A stretch of DNA of 55,525 nucleotides from Bradyrhizobium sp. 164 (GTDB lineage: Bacteria > Pseudomonadota > Alphaproteobacteria > Rhizobiales > Xanthobacteraceae). The DNA lies in NCBI RefSeq assembly GCF_023073715.1, contig NZ_JADPKA010000022.1, forward strand, positions 1-55,525. The letters are read 5' to 3'. A model generated the notes under the pieces. It did no database searches. It saw only the letters and a program-made list of their open reading frames with translations, and was not told the DNA's origin. The position numbers and the translations under genes are program-made. Of the stretch, positions 1 through 10,513 are shown in pieces. The stretch's first letter is position 1. Every line of letters begins with the position of its first letter.

Positions 1-1
1 T

Positions 2-196
2 GCCGGCATCATGGCGGCGCAGCCGAACGAGCCGCCGATGCAGACGCTGCGCAAATGGATTGCGGCGCTGGAGCAGGCGATCGCGCGCGACGATCGCGCT
101 ACCATCAGGACCATCCTGAAGGATGCGGTTCCCGAATTCGGGTCGACCGCGGCCCATCTATGCCTAACCCATTCAATGAAACAACGGGCGAACTGA
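2..196 (+). CDS. C-terminal end of an NDP-sugar dehydratase/epimerase (CapD/WbpM-like), cut by window edge
   Basis: The reading frame is open from the first bases of the window and ends at a TGA at 194-196, so only the last 64 residues are seen. The pattern LRKWIAALEQAIARDD followed by ILKDAVPEFG resembles the C-terminus of large membrane-bound CapD/FlaA1-type nucleotide-sugar 4,6-dehydratases, which usually stop soon after an AVPEF-like motif. The last 16 or so residues do not fit that pattern, so the natural stop may have been lost. The next, decayed epimerase frame begins inside this one at 160, an arrangement usual for coupled sugar genes. No catalytic residue is visible, so the family call rests on the tail alone. 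Confidence 0.5.
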   Translation, partial: AGIMAAQPNEPPMQTLRKWIAALEQAIARDDRATIRTILKDAVPEFGSTAAHLCLTHSMKQRAN

Positions 197-700
197 GTGA
201 TAATAAGCCCGTGCTGGTGACGGGAACCAACTGTTTTAATCGGCTGCCACCTTACGCCTGGCCTTCGCCGCCCGGGATGGACGGTCCGCACTGCCGGTCG
301 TCGCTCGAAGCGATCGAGAAGGAGGTCGTTATTGAATCGATCGCTCTCCGGAAACTGATTGGCTTTGCCGGCGTCCGTGATCGCTCATTTTGCGGCGCGG
401 GCGTGCATCACAACGACGAGGCACGCGGTCTACGTCTACTGGGACGTAATCAAGGGTACTCTCAATTCGCCGCAGTGGCGCAGCTTGAAGCACTGGCGGT
501 TCTCGGCAATCTAAGCACTTGCGGAACGGACCGAGTCGAGCGGACCGAGAGGGGAAAGTCCGGGCGCGGCTGGAAGAACGAACTGGGTGACTGCCTTGAA
601 GAGGTCGAGCCGAAAACCATTTTCCGACGCATTAACAACGCTTTCTGCGGCGCCTTAGCCGTAGTGCTCGTCATGAGACTAGTGTTAATCAGCTTGCTGT
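160..700 (+). pseudogene. Decayed NAD-dependent sugar epimerase (WbpV-like)
   Basis: An ATG at 160 opens a frame with KPVLVTGTNCFN near 208-240, a damaged version of the nucleotide-binding motif VLVTGxxGFxG. Downstream, pieces of the family appear in different frames: PGWTVRTAGRRSK around 275-310, VIAHFAARA near 380-405 (compare VVHLAAR), LSTCGTDRVERTERGK near 510-560 and LEEVEPKT near 595-620 (compare a KEVEAKTG stretch). Several frameshifts and stops separate them. The pieces keep the right order and spacing for an epimerase of about 320 residues, so I read this as an inactive gene that once followed the dehydratase. The 3' limit is uncertain. Confidence 0.45.
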
Positions 701-1034
701 CGCGATTTCACCGATTAGGCGGCTGTGGAGCGGGATTGCTGTCAGTTAACGCTTTGGATGCGTGGAAAGGCTCCTCTTCCACGGCTGCGATCAAGTCACC
801 GTCCCAGCAACACGTCGCTGTATGGTGGTGCCCGTGCTCGATTTCAAGATGATTCCGATCACATATATATCGCCTAGACTCCTTTCGGGGGACTTCTACA
901 GAAGCCGCGCTCGATCCACTGCGCAGTCGAAGCGCTTGACACGTGCCATTTTGGTGTAATCCCCCGGGGCCCAGGAACCTTGCATCGTCCCAGCCGCTCC
1001 CGTAATACCACCCCAGTAACGATATGGCCTCGAA
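701..1034. other. Non-coding gap before the plus-strand sugar run
   Basis: I see no convincing gene. Frames here lack family motifs and typical codon use; the far tail of the decayed epimerase may extend into it. The promoter of the following operon should lie here, but I cannot place a clear -35/-10 pair. Confidence 0.4.
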
Positions 1035-2435
1035 TTGGCCTTTCCTGGATGCCGAAACGTGCTTGAACGAACCCTCGTCACGATCGCCGAAACCGAGACC
1101 ATTGAGGAAGCTTTCCGGCGCCTGAATGCGAACATGCTCGGCATCCTGTTCGCGCAGGACGCGAGCGGACGGATCGTCGGCGCGGTGACGGACGGCGACA
1201 TCCGCAGGCGCATGCTGACCGGTACCACAATCCAGGACCGCGTTGCGACCTGCATCAATCGCAACTTCGTCTGGGCGCGGACCGGCGGACCGCGAGAGCA
1301 GATCCTCAAGCTGCTCGACCAGCGGGTGCACGTGGTGCCGATCCTCGATGGCGAGGGACGGCTGGTCGACGTGTTCAGCCGCGAGCTGTTCAACCTGTCG
1401 GAAGAGAGCGAGGTGTTCGCGCGCGCCCGCTCGCCGGTGCGAATCAGCTTCTCGGGCGGCGGCACCGATCTGACGCACTATTTCGTGGCAAATGACGGTG
1501 GCGCGGTCATCAACGCCACCATCAAGATGTACGCTCATGCGACGCTGCGGCGCCGGAACGATCCCAGCATCCGGATCTACTCGCACGACTTCCGTCGCAC
1601 CGTGGAGGCTGACAATCTCGCCGAGCTCGGCACTGACGGAGATCTCGCGCTGATGAAGTCGGTCGTGCGCCTGATCAGGCCGACTTACGGATTCGAGCTC
1701 GAAGTGTCGGCCGACTTCCCGATCGGCTCCGGCCTCGGCGGCTCGGCGGTGGTCTCATCCGCGATCATCGGCTGCTTCAACGAATTCCGCGGGGATCAGT
1801 GGGACCGCCACGAGATCGCGGAGATGGCGTTCCAGGCCGAGCGGCTCATGCTCAACATCCCCGGCGGCTGGCAGGATCAATACGCCACCGTGTTCGGCGG
1901 CTTCAATCACATGGAGTTCTTCTCCGACCAGAACACCATCGTGCCGCTTCGGCTCGACCCCAACATTATCGCCGAGCTCGAAGAGAGCCTGGTGCTCTGC
2001 TACACCGGCTCGGGTCGCGATTCCGGCGCCATTCATCGCGACCAGAAGGCGCAGCACGAGACCAGCGACGCAGTCGCTGCGGCCGCCAAGCAGAAGGAAG
2101 TGACGCGCGCCATCCGGCGGCATTTGCTGCGCGGCCAGCTCCTGGAATGCGGCCGGCTAATCGACGAGGCCTGGCACGCCAAGCGCAAGCTGAGCTCGAA
2201 GATCTCGTCGGACGCGATCGACGCGATCTACGATTTCGCCAAACAGCACGGCGCGGTCGGCGGCAAGCTGCTGGGCGCCGGCGGCGGCGGTTACTTCATG
2301 TTCTTCGTACGTCCGTTCGAGCGCTACCAGCTCATCGCCGCGCTGGAACAGCAGGGACACCGCTGTTCGCGCATCATGTTCGAGGAGAACGGGCTGCGGA
2401 CGTGGAAGTCGCGCTTTCCCGCACGGCTCGCCTGA
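1035..2435 (+). CDS. CBS-domain/GHMP sugar kinase fusion (HddA-like heptose-phosphate kinase family)
   Basis: A 466-residue protein. Residues about 10-120 form a CBS-domain pair (VTDGDIRRRML near 51-61, VVPILDGEGRLVDVF near 100-114). Residues about 133-466 are a GHMP kinase with SFSGGGTDL at 138-146, the ATP-loop motif PIGSGLGGSA at 229-238 and the C-terminal GGKLLGAGGGG around 414-424. The kinase half resembles HddA, which phosphorylates D-glycero-D-manno-heptose 7-phosphate at C1, but the substrate cannot be read from sequence. A CBS pair on this kinase is unusual and might sense a nucleotide. The start is uncertain: TTG at 1035 or GTG at 1059 are both possible and no strong ribosome site is seen. 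It lies 16 bases upstream of the synthase fusion and is probably the first gene of the run. Confidence 0.82.
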   Translation: MAFPGCRNVLERTLVTIAETETIEEAFRRLNANMLGILFAQDASGRIVGAVTDGDIRRRMLTGTTIQDRVATCINRNFVWARTGGPREQILKLLDQRVHVVPILDGEGRLVDVFSRELFNLSEESEVFARARSPVRISFSGGGTDLTHYFVANDGGAVINATIKMYAHATLRRRNDPSIRIYSHDFRRTVEADNLAELGTDGDLALMKSVVRLIRPTYGFELEVSADFPIGSGLGGSAVVSSAIIGCFNEFRGDQWDRHEIAEMAFQAERLMLNIPGGWQDQYATVFGGFNHMEFFSDQNTIVPLRLDPNIIAELEESLVLCYTGSGRDSGAIHRDQKAQHETSDAVAAAAKQKEVTRAIRRHLLRGQLLECGRLIDEAWHAKRKLSSKISSDAIDAIYDFAKQHGAVGGKLLGAGGGGYFMFFVRPFERYQLIAALEQQGHRCSRIMFEENGLRTWKSRFPARLA

Positions 2436-2451
2436 CGCATATGAGACGAGA

Positions 2452-4377
2452 ATGTTGATGACATCGCTCAAACCACCTGCCCCGGTCCGCATCGGCAACC
2501 GTCTTCTGAGCGATGGCCAACCCTGCTACGTCATCGCCGAGATCGGCAACAACCACAATGGCGACTTCGACCGCGCCATCGCGCTGGTCGATGCCGCGGT
2601 CGCGGCCGGCGCCGATTGCGCCAAATTCCAGATGCGCAAGCTCGAGGAGGTCTATCGCGCCTCGAGTCTGTCCGGAAAGGACGACGACCTCGCGGTCGAA
2701 TATACGCTCGATCTCCTGCGCCGCTTCGAACTGCCGACCGCGCAGCAGAAGAAGATCGCCGAGTACTGCGCAGCGAAGGATATCCAATATCTCTGCACGC
2801 CCTGGGACGCAAAGAGCGTCGCCGTGCTCGAAACTTTCGGCGTGCAGGCCTACAAGGTCGCATCGGCCGATCTCACCAACCTGCCGCTGCTCGCGTGCCT
2901 CGCCGCCACCGGCAAGACATTGATCGTCTCGACCGGCATGAGCACGACGGACGAGATCAAGACCGCGGCGAAATTCCTCGACGACCGCAATGCGAGCTAT
3001 GTGCTGCTGCATTGCCAGAGCACCTATCCTGCGGCACTCCACAACATCCATCTGCGTTTCATGGAGACGCTGCGCGAGATCCACCCGGTCGTCGGCTATT
3101 CCGGCCACGAGCGCGGCATCGCCGTCTCGACCGCCGCGGTGGCGCTCGGCGCCATCGTCATCGAACGCCACATCACGCTCGACCGCGAGATGGAAGGCCC
3201 CGATCACGCCGCGAGCCTCGAGCCCGAGGAATTCAAGGCACTCGTCTCCGGCATCCGCGAGGTCGAGGCGGCGCGCGGCGAGAAGCTCGCAGAACGCGCG
3301 CTGAGTCAGGGCGAGCTGATCAACCGGGAAAATCTCGCGAAGAGTCTGGTGGCCGCGCGCGACCTTCCGGCCGGTACGATCATCTCCGAGAGCGACATTG
3401 CGGTGAAGAGCCCGGGACAGGGCCTGTCGCCGCTAAAGATGCCGGCGCTGCTCGGCCGCAAGCTGACGCGAACGATATCGTCCGACGGCTATTTCTTCCA
3501 GAGCGACCTCGATGAAGGCGCCGCAAGAGCTCGCCGCTACCGCTTCGACCGCCCGTGGGGCGTGCCGGTGCGCTATCACGACACCGAGCGCTTCCTGGAA
3601 ATCTGTCAGCCCGACATCATCGAGTTCCATCTAAGCTATAGCGACATGGAGCGCGATCCGGCGGCCTATCTCTCCGGCACCTATGATCTCGGTTTCGTCG
3701 TGCACGCCCCGGAGCTGTTTGCGGGCTCCAAGCTGATGGACCTCGCGACGCCCGACGAGGCGTTGCGGCGCTATTCGCTGGAGCAAACGCAGGCGGTGAT
3801 CGACATCACCCGCGGCCTGAAGAAGTTCTTCCCGAAGACCAAGCGCCCCCCGATCGTCGCCAATATCGGCGGGTTCACCATGGACGAGCCGCTGCCGCCG
3901 GAGCAGAAGGCCGAGCGTTACCGCATCTTTGCCCAGAGCCTGACGGAGCTCGACATGGCCGGCGTCGAGCTGACGCCGCAAACCATGGCGCCATTCCCCT
4001 GGCATTTCGGCGGCCAGCGCCACCAGAACATCTTCATCTTCCCGGAGGAGTCGGCTGCGTTCTGCGCCAAGCATGGCCTGCGGATGTGCGTCGACATTTC
4101 CCATACCAAGCTCGCCGCCAATCATTTCGGCTTCGACTTCGCGCAAGGCCTCGCCCAGCTCGGACCGCACACCGCGCATCTGCATTTAGGCGACGCCAAG
4201 GGCCTCGACGGCGAAGGCCTCCAGATCGGCGAAGGCGAGATCGACTTCGACGAAATCGGACAGGTGCTGCGCAAGCATGCACCGACAGCGTCGTTCATTC
4301 CCGAGATATGGCAGGGCCACAAGAACATGGGCGAAGGCTTCTGGACCGCGCTCGAGCGTCTCGAGGGGCACATCTGA
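2452..4377 (+). CDS. NeuB-family ulosonic acid synthase fused to a sugar isomerase-like TIM barrel
   Basis: A 641-residue two-part enzyme. Residues about 15-285 are a NeuB barrel that condenses PEP with a sugar aldehyde (IAEIGNNHNG at 28-37, later the STGMS and GYSGHE motifs). Residues about 293-350 are the SAF/antifreeze-like domain usual for sialic, legionaminic and pseudaminic synthases. Normal NeuB proteins end there (about 350 residues). Here a further domain of about 280 residues resembles the xylose isomerase/AP-endonuclease barrel, with HAPELF, CVDISHTKLAANHFGFD and HLHLGDAKG, which supply plausible metal-binding His, Asp and Glu residues. Its stop codon overlaps the next start by one base. 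The product is a nonulosonic or similar acid; which one is unknown, but it should differ from the PseI product encoded nearby. Confidence 0.88.
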   Translation: MLMTSLKPPAPVRIGNRLLSDGQPCYVIAEIGNNHNGDFDRAIALVDAAVAAGADCAKFQMRKLEEVYRASSLSGKDDDLAVEYTLDLLRRFELPTAQQKKIAEYCAAKDIQYLCTPWDAKSVAVLETFGVQAYKVASADLTNLPLLACLAATGKTLIVSTGMSTTDEIKTAAKFLDDRNASYVLLHCQSTYPAALHNIHLRFMETLREIHPVVGYSGHERGIAVSTAAVALGAIVIERHITLDREMEGPDHAASLEPEEFKALVSGIREVEAARGEKLAERALSQGELINRENLAKSLVAARDLPAGTIISESDIAVKSPGQGLSPLKMPALLGRKLTRTISSDGYFFQSDLDEGAARARRYRFDRPWGVPVRYHDTERFLEICQPDIIEFHLSYSDMERDPAAYLSGTYDLGFVVHAPELFAGSKLMDLATPDEALRRYSLEQTQAVIDITRGLKKFFPKTKRPPIVANIGGFTMDEPLPPEQKAERYRIFAQSLTELDMAGVELTPQTMAPFPWHFGGQRHQNIFIFPEESAAFCAKHGLRMCVDISHTKLAANHFGFDFAQGLAQLGPHTAHLHLGDAKGLDGEGLQIGEGEIDFDEIGQVLRKHAPTASFIPEIWQGHKNMGEGFWTALERLEGHI

Positions 4378-5066
4378 TGGCGCGCAAGACGCTGGCCGTG
4401 ATCGCCGCACGCGGCGGCTCGAAGGGCATCCCGCACAAGAACCTGCTCGATCTCTGCGGCAAGCCGCTGATCGCCTGGACCGTCGAGCAGGCGCGCGCGG
4501 CGCGCGGCGTCGACGTGGTCGCGGTCTCCTCCGACAGCGACCAGATTCTCGCCGCGGCCGAAGCAGCCGGCGCCCTCGGCGTGCGCCGGCCCGACGACAT
4601 CTCCGGCGATCTCGCCTCCTCCGAATCCGCCTGGCTGCACGCGCTTGAGGCCATCGACGCGCGCCACGGCCGCTTCGAGCGCGTGGTCGCGCTCCAGGCG
4701 ACCTCGCCGATCCGCGAGTCCGCCGACATCGAACGGGCCCTGGAGACCTTCGACCGCGAGCACCTTGATAGCCTGCTCTCAGTCTGCGAGGTCGAGGATT
4801 ACTTCAACTGGCGGATCGGTGCCAACGGCCCGGAACCGATCAACTACGATTTCCGCAACCGCCGCATGCGGCAGCAGATCGAAAAGCGCTACCTGGAGAA
4901 CGGCTCGTTCTACGTTCTCATCCCCTCACTCCTGCGCGAGCAGAGCAATCGTCTCGGCGGCAAGATCGGATTTCACGTGATGGAGCGTCACAAGATGTTC
5001 CAGATCGACCGTCCCGAAGACGTCAAGCTGTGCGCCGCCATCATGCTCAGTTACGGCTATGCCTGA
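4377..5066 (+). CDS. CMP-ulosonic acid synthetase (NeuA-like cytidylyltransferase)
   Basis: A 229-residue cytidylyltransferase that should activate the acid made by the preceding synthase to its CMP form. It starts with VIAARGGSKGIPHKN (residues 8-22), the CTP-binding signature of the NeuA/PseF/LegF family, and carries LQATSPIR near residue 111, which forms part of the nucleotide site. The ATG at 4377 overlaps the previous stop, which argues for coupled translation, and its 3' end overlaps the next gene by 8 bases. A second, different member of the family (PseF) is at 10510, so the locus makes two CMP-sugars. Confidence 0.9.
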   Translation: MARKTLAVIAARGGSKGIPHKNLLDLCGKPLIAWTVEQARAARGVDVVAVSSDSDQILAAAEAAGALGVRRPDDISGDLASSESAWLHALEAIDARHGRFERVVALQATSPIRESADIERALETFDREHLDSLLSVCEVEDYFNWRIGANGPEPINYDFRNRRMRQQIEKRYLENGSFYVLIPSLLREQSNRLGGKIGFHVMERHKMFQIDRPEDVKLCAAIMLSYGYA

Positions 5067-5823
5067 TCTCAGCGCCTTCTCCCTCGCAGGCAAAGTCGCG
5101 GTCGTCACCGGCGCTTCGCGCGGCATCGGTGCAGCGATTGCGAGCGGCCTGCAAGATGCGGGGGCTACAGTGTTCGGGCTCAGCCGGTCCGGGACCGCGC
5201 CACACGGCGTGAGGGCCATTGCCTGCGATCTCTCCGATGATGCGGCGATCGAAGGTGCGTTCCGCATCATTGCGGCAAGAGGCAAACGCATCGACGCACT
5301 CGTGAATGCCGCGGGCATCAGCCTTCCCGCCCAAAGCGCGGAAAGCGAGCTCACACGGTTCCGTGCGACGGTCGCAACCGACCTCACCGGCGTGTATGCC
5401 ACCATCCTTGCCGCCCATCCGCTGCTGAAGAACGCGGGCTCGGCTGCGATCGTCAACGTCACCAGCATCAATTCAGTCCGCGGCTTTCCAGGCAATCCCG
5501 GCTATGTGGCGGCGAAGGCTGGTCTTGCCGGGTTGACGCGCGCGCTTGCCGCCGATTATGCGCCCGACGGCATCCGCGTCAACGCGCTCGCACCGGGCTA
5601 TGTCATGACCGAGATGACCGCGAAGAGTTTCGCCGATCCTGTCATGCATGAGGATCGGCGCCGCCACACCATGCTCGGTCGCTGGGGGCAGCCCGCCGAC
5701 ATGGTGGGAGCTGCCGTTTTCCTCGCATCGGAAGCCTCCGCCTATATGACCGGCCAGGAGATCTTCATCGACGGCGGCTGGATCGCCAAAGGCCTTGCCA
5801 TCAGTTCGGACAGCAAATCGTGA
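5059..5823 (+). CDS. Short-chain dehydrogenase/reductase, first of three
   Basis: A 254-residue classical SDR. It shows the Rossmann motif TGASRGIG near residues 14-21, NAAG in the middle, an active-site serine in VTSINSVRG and the YVAAKAG catalytic Tyr/Lys motif near 150. The C-terminal SAYMTGQEIFIDGGW is typical of the family. It overlaps the genes on both sides by 8 and 4 bases, so it belongs to the same transcript and probably oxidises or reduces a sugar intermediate for the second ulosonic acid. PtmA of Campylobacter legionaminic acid clusters is a comparable SDR, but I cannot assign that function here. Confidence 0.85.
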   Translation: MPDLSAFSLAGKVAVVTGASRGIGAAIASGLQDAGATVFGLSRSGTAPHGVRAIACDLSDDAAIEGAFRIIAARGKRIDALVNAAGISLPAQSAESELTRFRATVATDLTGVYATILAAHPLLKNAGSAAIVNVTSINSVRGFPGNPGYVAAKAGLAGLTRALAADYAPDGIRVNALAPGYVMTEMTAKSFADPVMHEDRRRHTMLGRWGQPADMVGAAVFLASEASAYMTGQEIFIDGGWIAKGLAISSDSKS

Positions 5824-6668
5824 CCGCAACGCTGCAACGCATCGGCTTCATGCAGGGACGTCTGTCGGCGCTCGTCGACGGCAAGATCCAGGCGTTTCCA
5901 TGGAACGAATGGCGTGACGAATTCCCGCGCGCGAGGGCGCTCGGCCTGACGCGGATGGAGTGGACCATCGACCAGGAGCGGCTGCGCGACAATCCCCTGA
6001 CGACCGAGCCAGGACAGCAGGAGATTCTGACGCTGTCGCGCGAGAACGGCGTGCGCATCCCGAGCCTGACCGGCGACTGCTTCATGCAGGCGCCGTTCTG
6101 GAAGGTTGATGCCGTCGTGCGCGATGCGCTCGTCGCCGACCTCGACCTCTTGATCGCCGCCTGTAGCCGCATCGGAATCGAATTCGTGGTGATCCCGCTG
6201 GTCGACAACGGCAAGATCGAGCGCGAGAGCGAGAGCGACACGTTGAAGCGCGTGCTGCTCGCGCGCTCGGAGACGCTTGCAAGACGGAACGTCAAGATCA
6301 TCTTCGAATCCGATCTGCCCCCGCGCGAGCTCGCCCGGTTCATGGAGGCGTTTCCGGCCGACATGTTCGGCATCAACTACGACAGCGGCAACAGCGCCTC
6401 GCTCGGCTATGACAGCGACGAGGAGATCGGGGCCTATGCGCCGCGCATCCTCAATGTTCACGTCAAGGACCGCGTCCGTGGCGGCACCACCGTGCCGCTC
6501 GGCACCGGCAATGCGGATCTCGCCAAGACGATCCGGCTGATCGAGCGATCGGGCTACAAGGGGCAGTACATCCTGCAGACCGCGCGCGCTGCCAACGGCG
6601 ACCATGCCGGCGCGCTGGCCAGATATCGCGACATGACGGTTGGCTGGATCGAGGACGCCGCGCGATGA
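5820..6668 (+). CDS. Sugar phosphate isomerase/epimerase-like TIM barrel protein
   Basis: A 282-residue protein of the xylose isomerase-like/AP-endonuclease 2 barrel superfamily. Suggestive features are MEWTID early on, IIFESDLPP, YDSGNSASLGYD and ILNVHVKDR, which place acidic and histidine metal ligands at strand ends as in IolE, IolI and Hyi-type enzymes. The GTG start at 5820 overlaps the preceding TGA (GTGA), and the next ATG overlaps its own stop. A second barrel of the same superfamily is fused to the synthase at 2452, so the pathway may include two isomerisation or epimerisation steps. The substrate is unknown. Confidence 0.72.
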   Translation: MTATLQRIGFMQGRLSALVDGKIQAFPWNEWRDEFPRARALGLTRMEWTIDQERLRDNPLTTEPGQQEILTLSRENGVRIPSLTGDCFMQAPFWKVDAVVRDALVADLDLLIAACSRIGIEFVVIPLVDNGKIERESESDTLKRVLLARSETLARRNVKIIFESDLPPRELARFMEAFPADMFGINYDSGNSASLGYDSDEEIGAYAPRILNVHVKDRVRGGTTVPLGTGNADLAKTIRLIERSGYKGQYILQTARAANGDHAGALARYRDMTVGWIEDAAR

Positions 6669-7426
6669 AACTCGAGCTGAACGATCGCGTCGCGCTCGTC
6701 ACCGGCGCCAGCCGCGGAATCGGGCTCGCAATCGCCGCGACGCTTGCCGCGGAGGGTGCAAAGGTCGCGCTCGCCGCGCGCGGCGCCGATGCGCTTGATG
6801 CCGCGCGGGCAGCGGTCGGTGGCAACGCCTCGATGCATGTCGCCGACGTCACGGATCCGGTCGCCGCCAAGGTGCTGGTCGAGAGCGTCGGGAAACAATG
6901 GGGCCGGCTCGATATCCTGATCTGCAATGTCGGCACCGGCGCCTCCGTGCCGCCGGGCGAGGAAACCGCGGCGGAATGGTCGCGGATGATCGATCTCAAT
7001 CTGTTCGCCGCGACCAACATGATCGAGTCGGCCCGGCCGCTGATGGCGCGCGGTAACCGCGACCGGGCTATCGTCTGCATCTCGTCAATTGCGGGCATGG
7101 CGGCGCTTGGCGCGCCCGTGACCTACTACGGTGCGAAGGCGGCCCTGAACGCGACCGTGCGCGGACTGGCGCGCCCGCTGGCGCTGGAGGGTATCCGCAT
7201 CAACGCGGTCGCGCCCGGGAACATCTTGAGCCCGGACGGCACCTGGGCGCGCAAGATCGCCGAAAACAAGCCGGCGGTCGACGACATGCTCCAGCGCGAG
7301 GTGGCGCTGCGCCGGCTCGGCACTCCCGAAGAGATCGCCGACGTCGTTGCCTTCCTTGCTTCGCCACGAGCCGCCTTTATCACCGGCAGCGTCGTGGTAG
7401 CCGACGGCGGCCAGCTCAGAAGCTGA
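6665..7426 (+). CDS. Short-chain dehydrogenase/reductase, second of three
   Basis: A 253-residue classical SDR with TGASRGIG at about 14-21, CNVGTG in the place of the usual NNAG, the active-site serine in CISSIAG, and the YYGAKAAL catalytic Tyr/Lys motif. It keeps the C-terminal TGSVVVADGGQ. Four bases overlap the upstream barrel gene; 13 bases separate it from the next SDR. The three SDRs differ clearly from one another, which suggests separate steps or substrates rather than a recent triplication. Confidence 0.83.
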   Translation: MKLELNDRVALVTGASRGIGLAIAATLAAEGAKVALAARGADALDAARAAVGGNASMHVADVTDPVAAKVLVESVGKQWGRLDILICNVGTGASVPPGEETAAEWSRMIDLNLFAATNMIESARPLMARGNRDRAIVCISSIAGMAALGAPVTYYGAKAALNATVRGLARPLALEGIRINAVAPGNILSPDGTWARKIAENKPAVDDMLQREVALRRLGTPEEIADVVAFLASPRAAFITGSVVVADGGQLRS

Positions 7427-7439
7427 ACAGGAGCCTTCG

Positions 7440-8279
7440 ATGGCAAATCCCTTCTCCCGCTACGACCTGACCGGACGCACCGCGCTCGTCACGGGCGCCG
7501 GCGGACTGCTGGGCAAACAGCATGTCGCGGCGCTCACGGAAGCCGGCGCGCGCGTAGTCGTCACCGATGTCCGCCTGACGCAGGCTGAAGCCGCCGCGGC
7601 GGCGCTAAAGCAGGTCGCACCTTCGGCCGATCTGATCCCGCTCGAGATCAACGTCGCTTCGCTCGACTCGGTGCGCGCTGCAAACGAGCAGCTTGCAGGC
7701 CGCGGCGTCACCGTCGACATCCTCGTCAACAACGCAGCGATCGACCCCAAGGTCACCTCCGCGCCCGGCGTCACGCACTCCTCGCGCTTCGAGGCGTTCC
7801 CGGTACCGCAGTGGCAGACCGAAATTTCGGTCGGCCTGACCGGCGCGATGCTGTGCGCGCAAGTGTTCGGCGGCGAGATGGCCAAACGTGGCCGCGGGGT
7901 GATCCTGAACATCGCCTCCGATCTCGGGGTGATCGCGCCGGACCAGCGGCTCTACCGTCAACCGCATGTGACACGCGAAGAAGAGCAGCCGGTGAAGCCG
8001 GTGACCTACTCGGTAATCAAGCACGGTCTCATCGGATTGACGAAATATCTTGCAACCTACTGGGCCGATCACGGCGTGCGCGTCAACGCGATCTCGCCGG
8101 GCGGCGTCTTCAACAACCAGGATCCCGCCTTCGTCGAACGGCTGACACACCTGATCCCGATGGGCCGCATGGCTGACGTCGACGAATATCGCGCCGCGGT
8201 CCAGTTCCTCTGCTCGGATGCATCGAGCTACATGACCGGACAGAACCTGGTGATGGACGGCGGCAGGAGCGTGTGGTAA
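7440..8279 (+). CDS. Short-chain dehydrogenase/reductase, third of three
   Basis: A 279-residue SDR. The cofactor loop is TGAGGLLG rather than TGxxxGIG, as in the PtmA-like oxidoreductases of legionaminic acid loci. It has the NNAAID motif, the serine in NIASDLG, and a longer-than-usual insert with YRQPHVTREEEQPVKPVTYSVIK before the catalytic Tyr/Lys. The C-terminus SSYMTGQNLVMDGGRSVW is typical. The ATG at 7440 follows GGAGCC, a reasonable ribosome site. It is the last gene of the second-ulosonic-acid set; a 48-base gap precedes pseB. Confidence 0.82.
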   Translation: MANPFSRYDLTGRTALVTGAGGLLGKQHVAALTEAGARVVVTDVRLTQAEAAAAALKQVAPSADLIPLEINVASLDSVRAANEQLAGRGVTVDILVNNAAIDPKVTSAPGVTHSSRFEAFPVPQWQTEISVGLTGAMLCAQVFGGEMAKRGRGVILNIASDLGVIAPDQRLYRQPHVTREEEQPVKPVTYSVIKHGLIGLTKYLATYWADHGVRVNAISPGGVFNNQDPAFVERLTHLIPMGRMADVDEYRAAVQFLCSDASSYMTGQNLVMDGGRSVW

Positions 8280-8312
8280 CCAGCTCCCCACTCTCGTATT
8301 TCGTGCAAATGA

Positions 8313-10509
<2,197 letters not shown>

Positions 10510-10513
<4 letters not shown>

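Noticed and set aside
708..1586. Long minus-strand frame over the kinase gene start
   Set aside because: It is the antisense of a well-supported plus-strand gene, rich in Arg, His and Asp as expected for mirror frames in GC-rich DNA, with no family motif.
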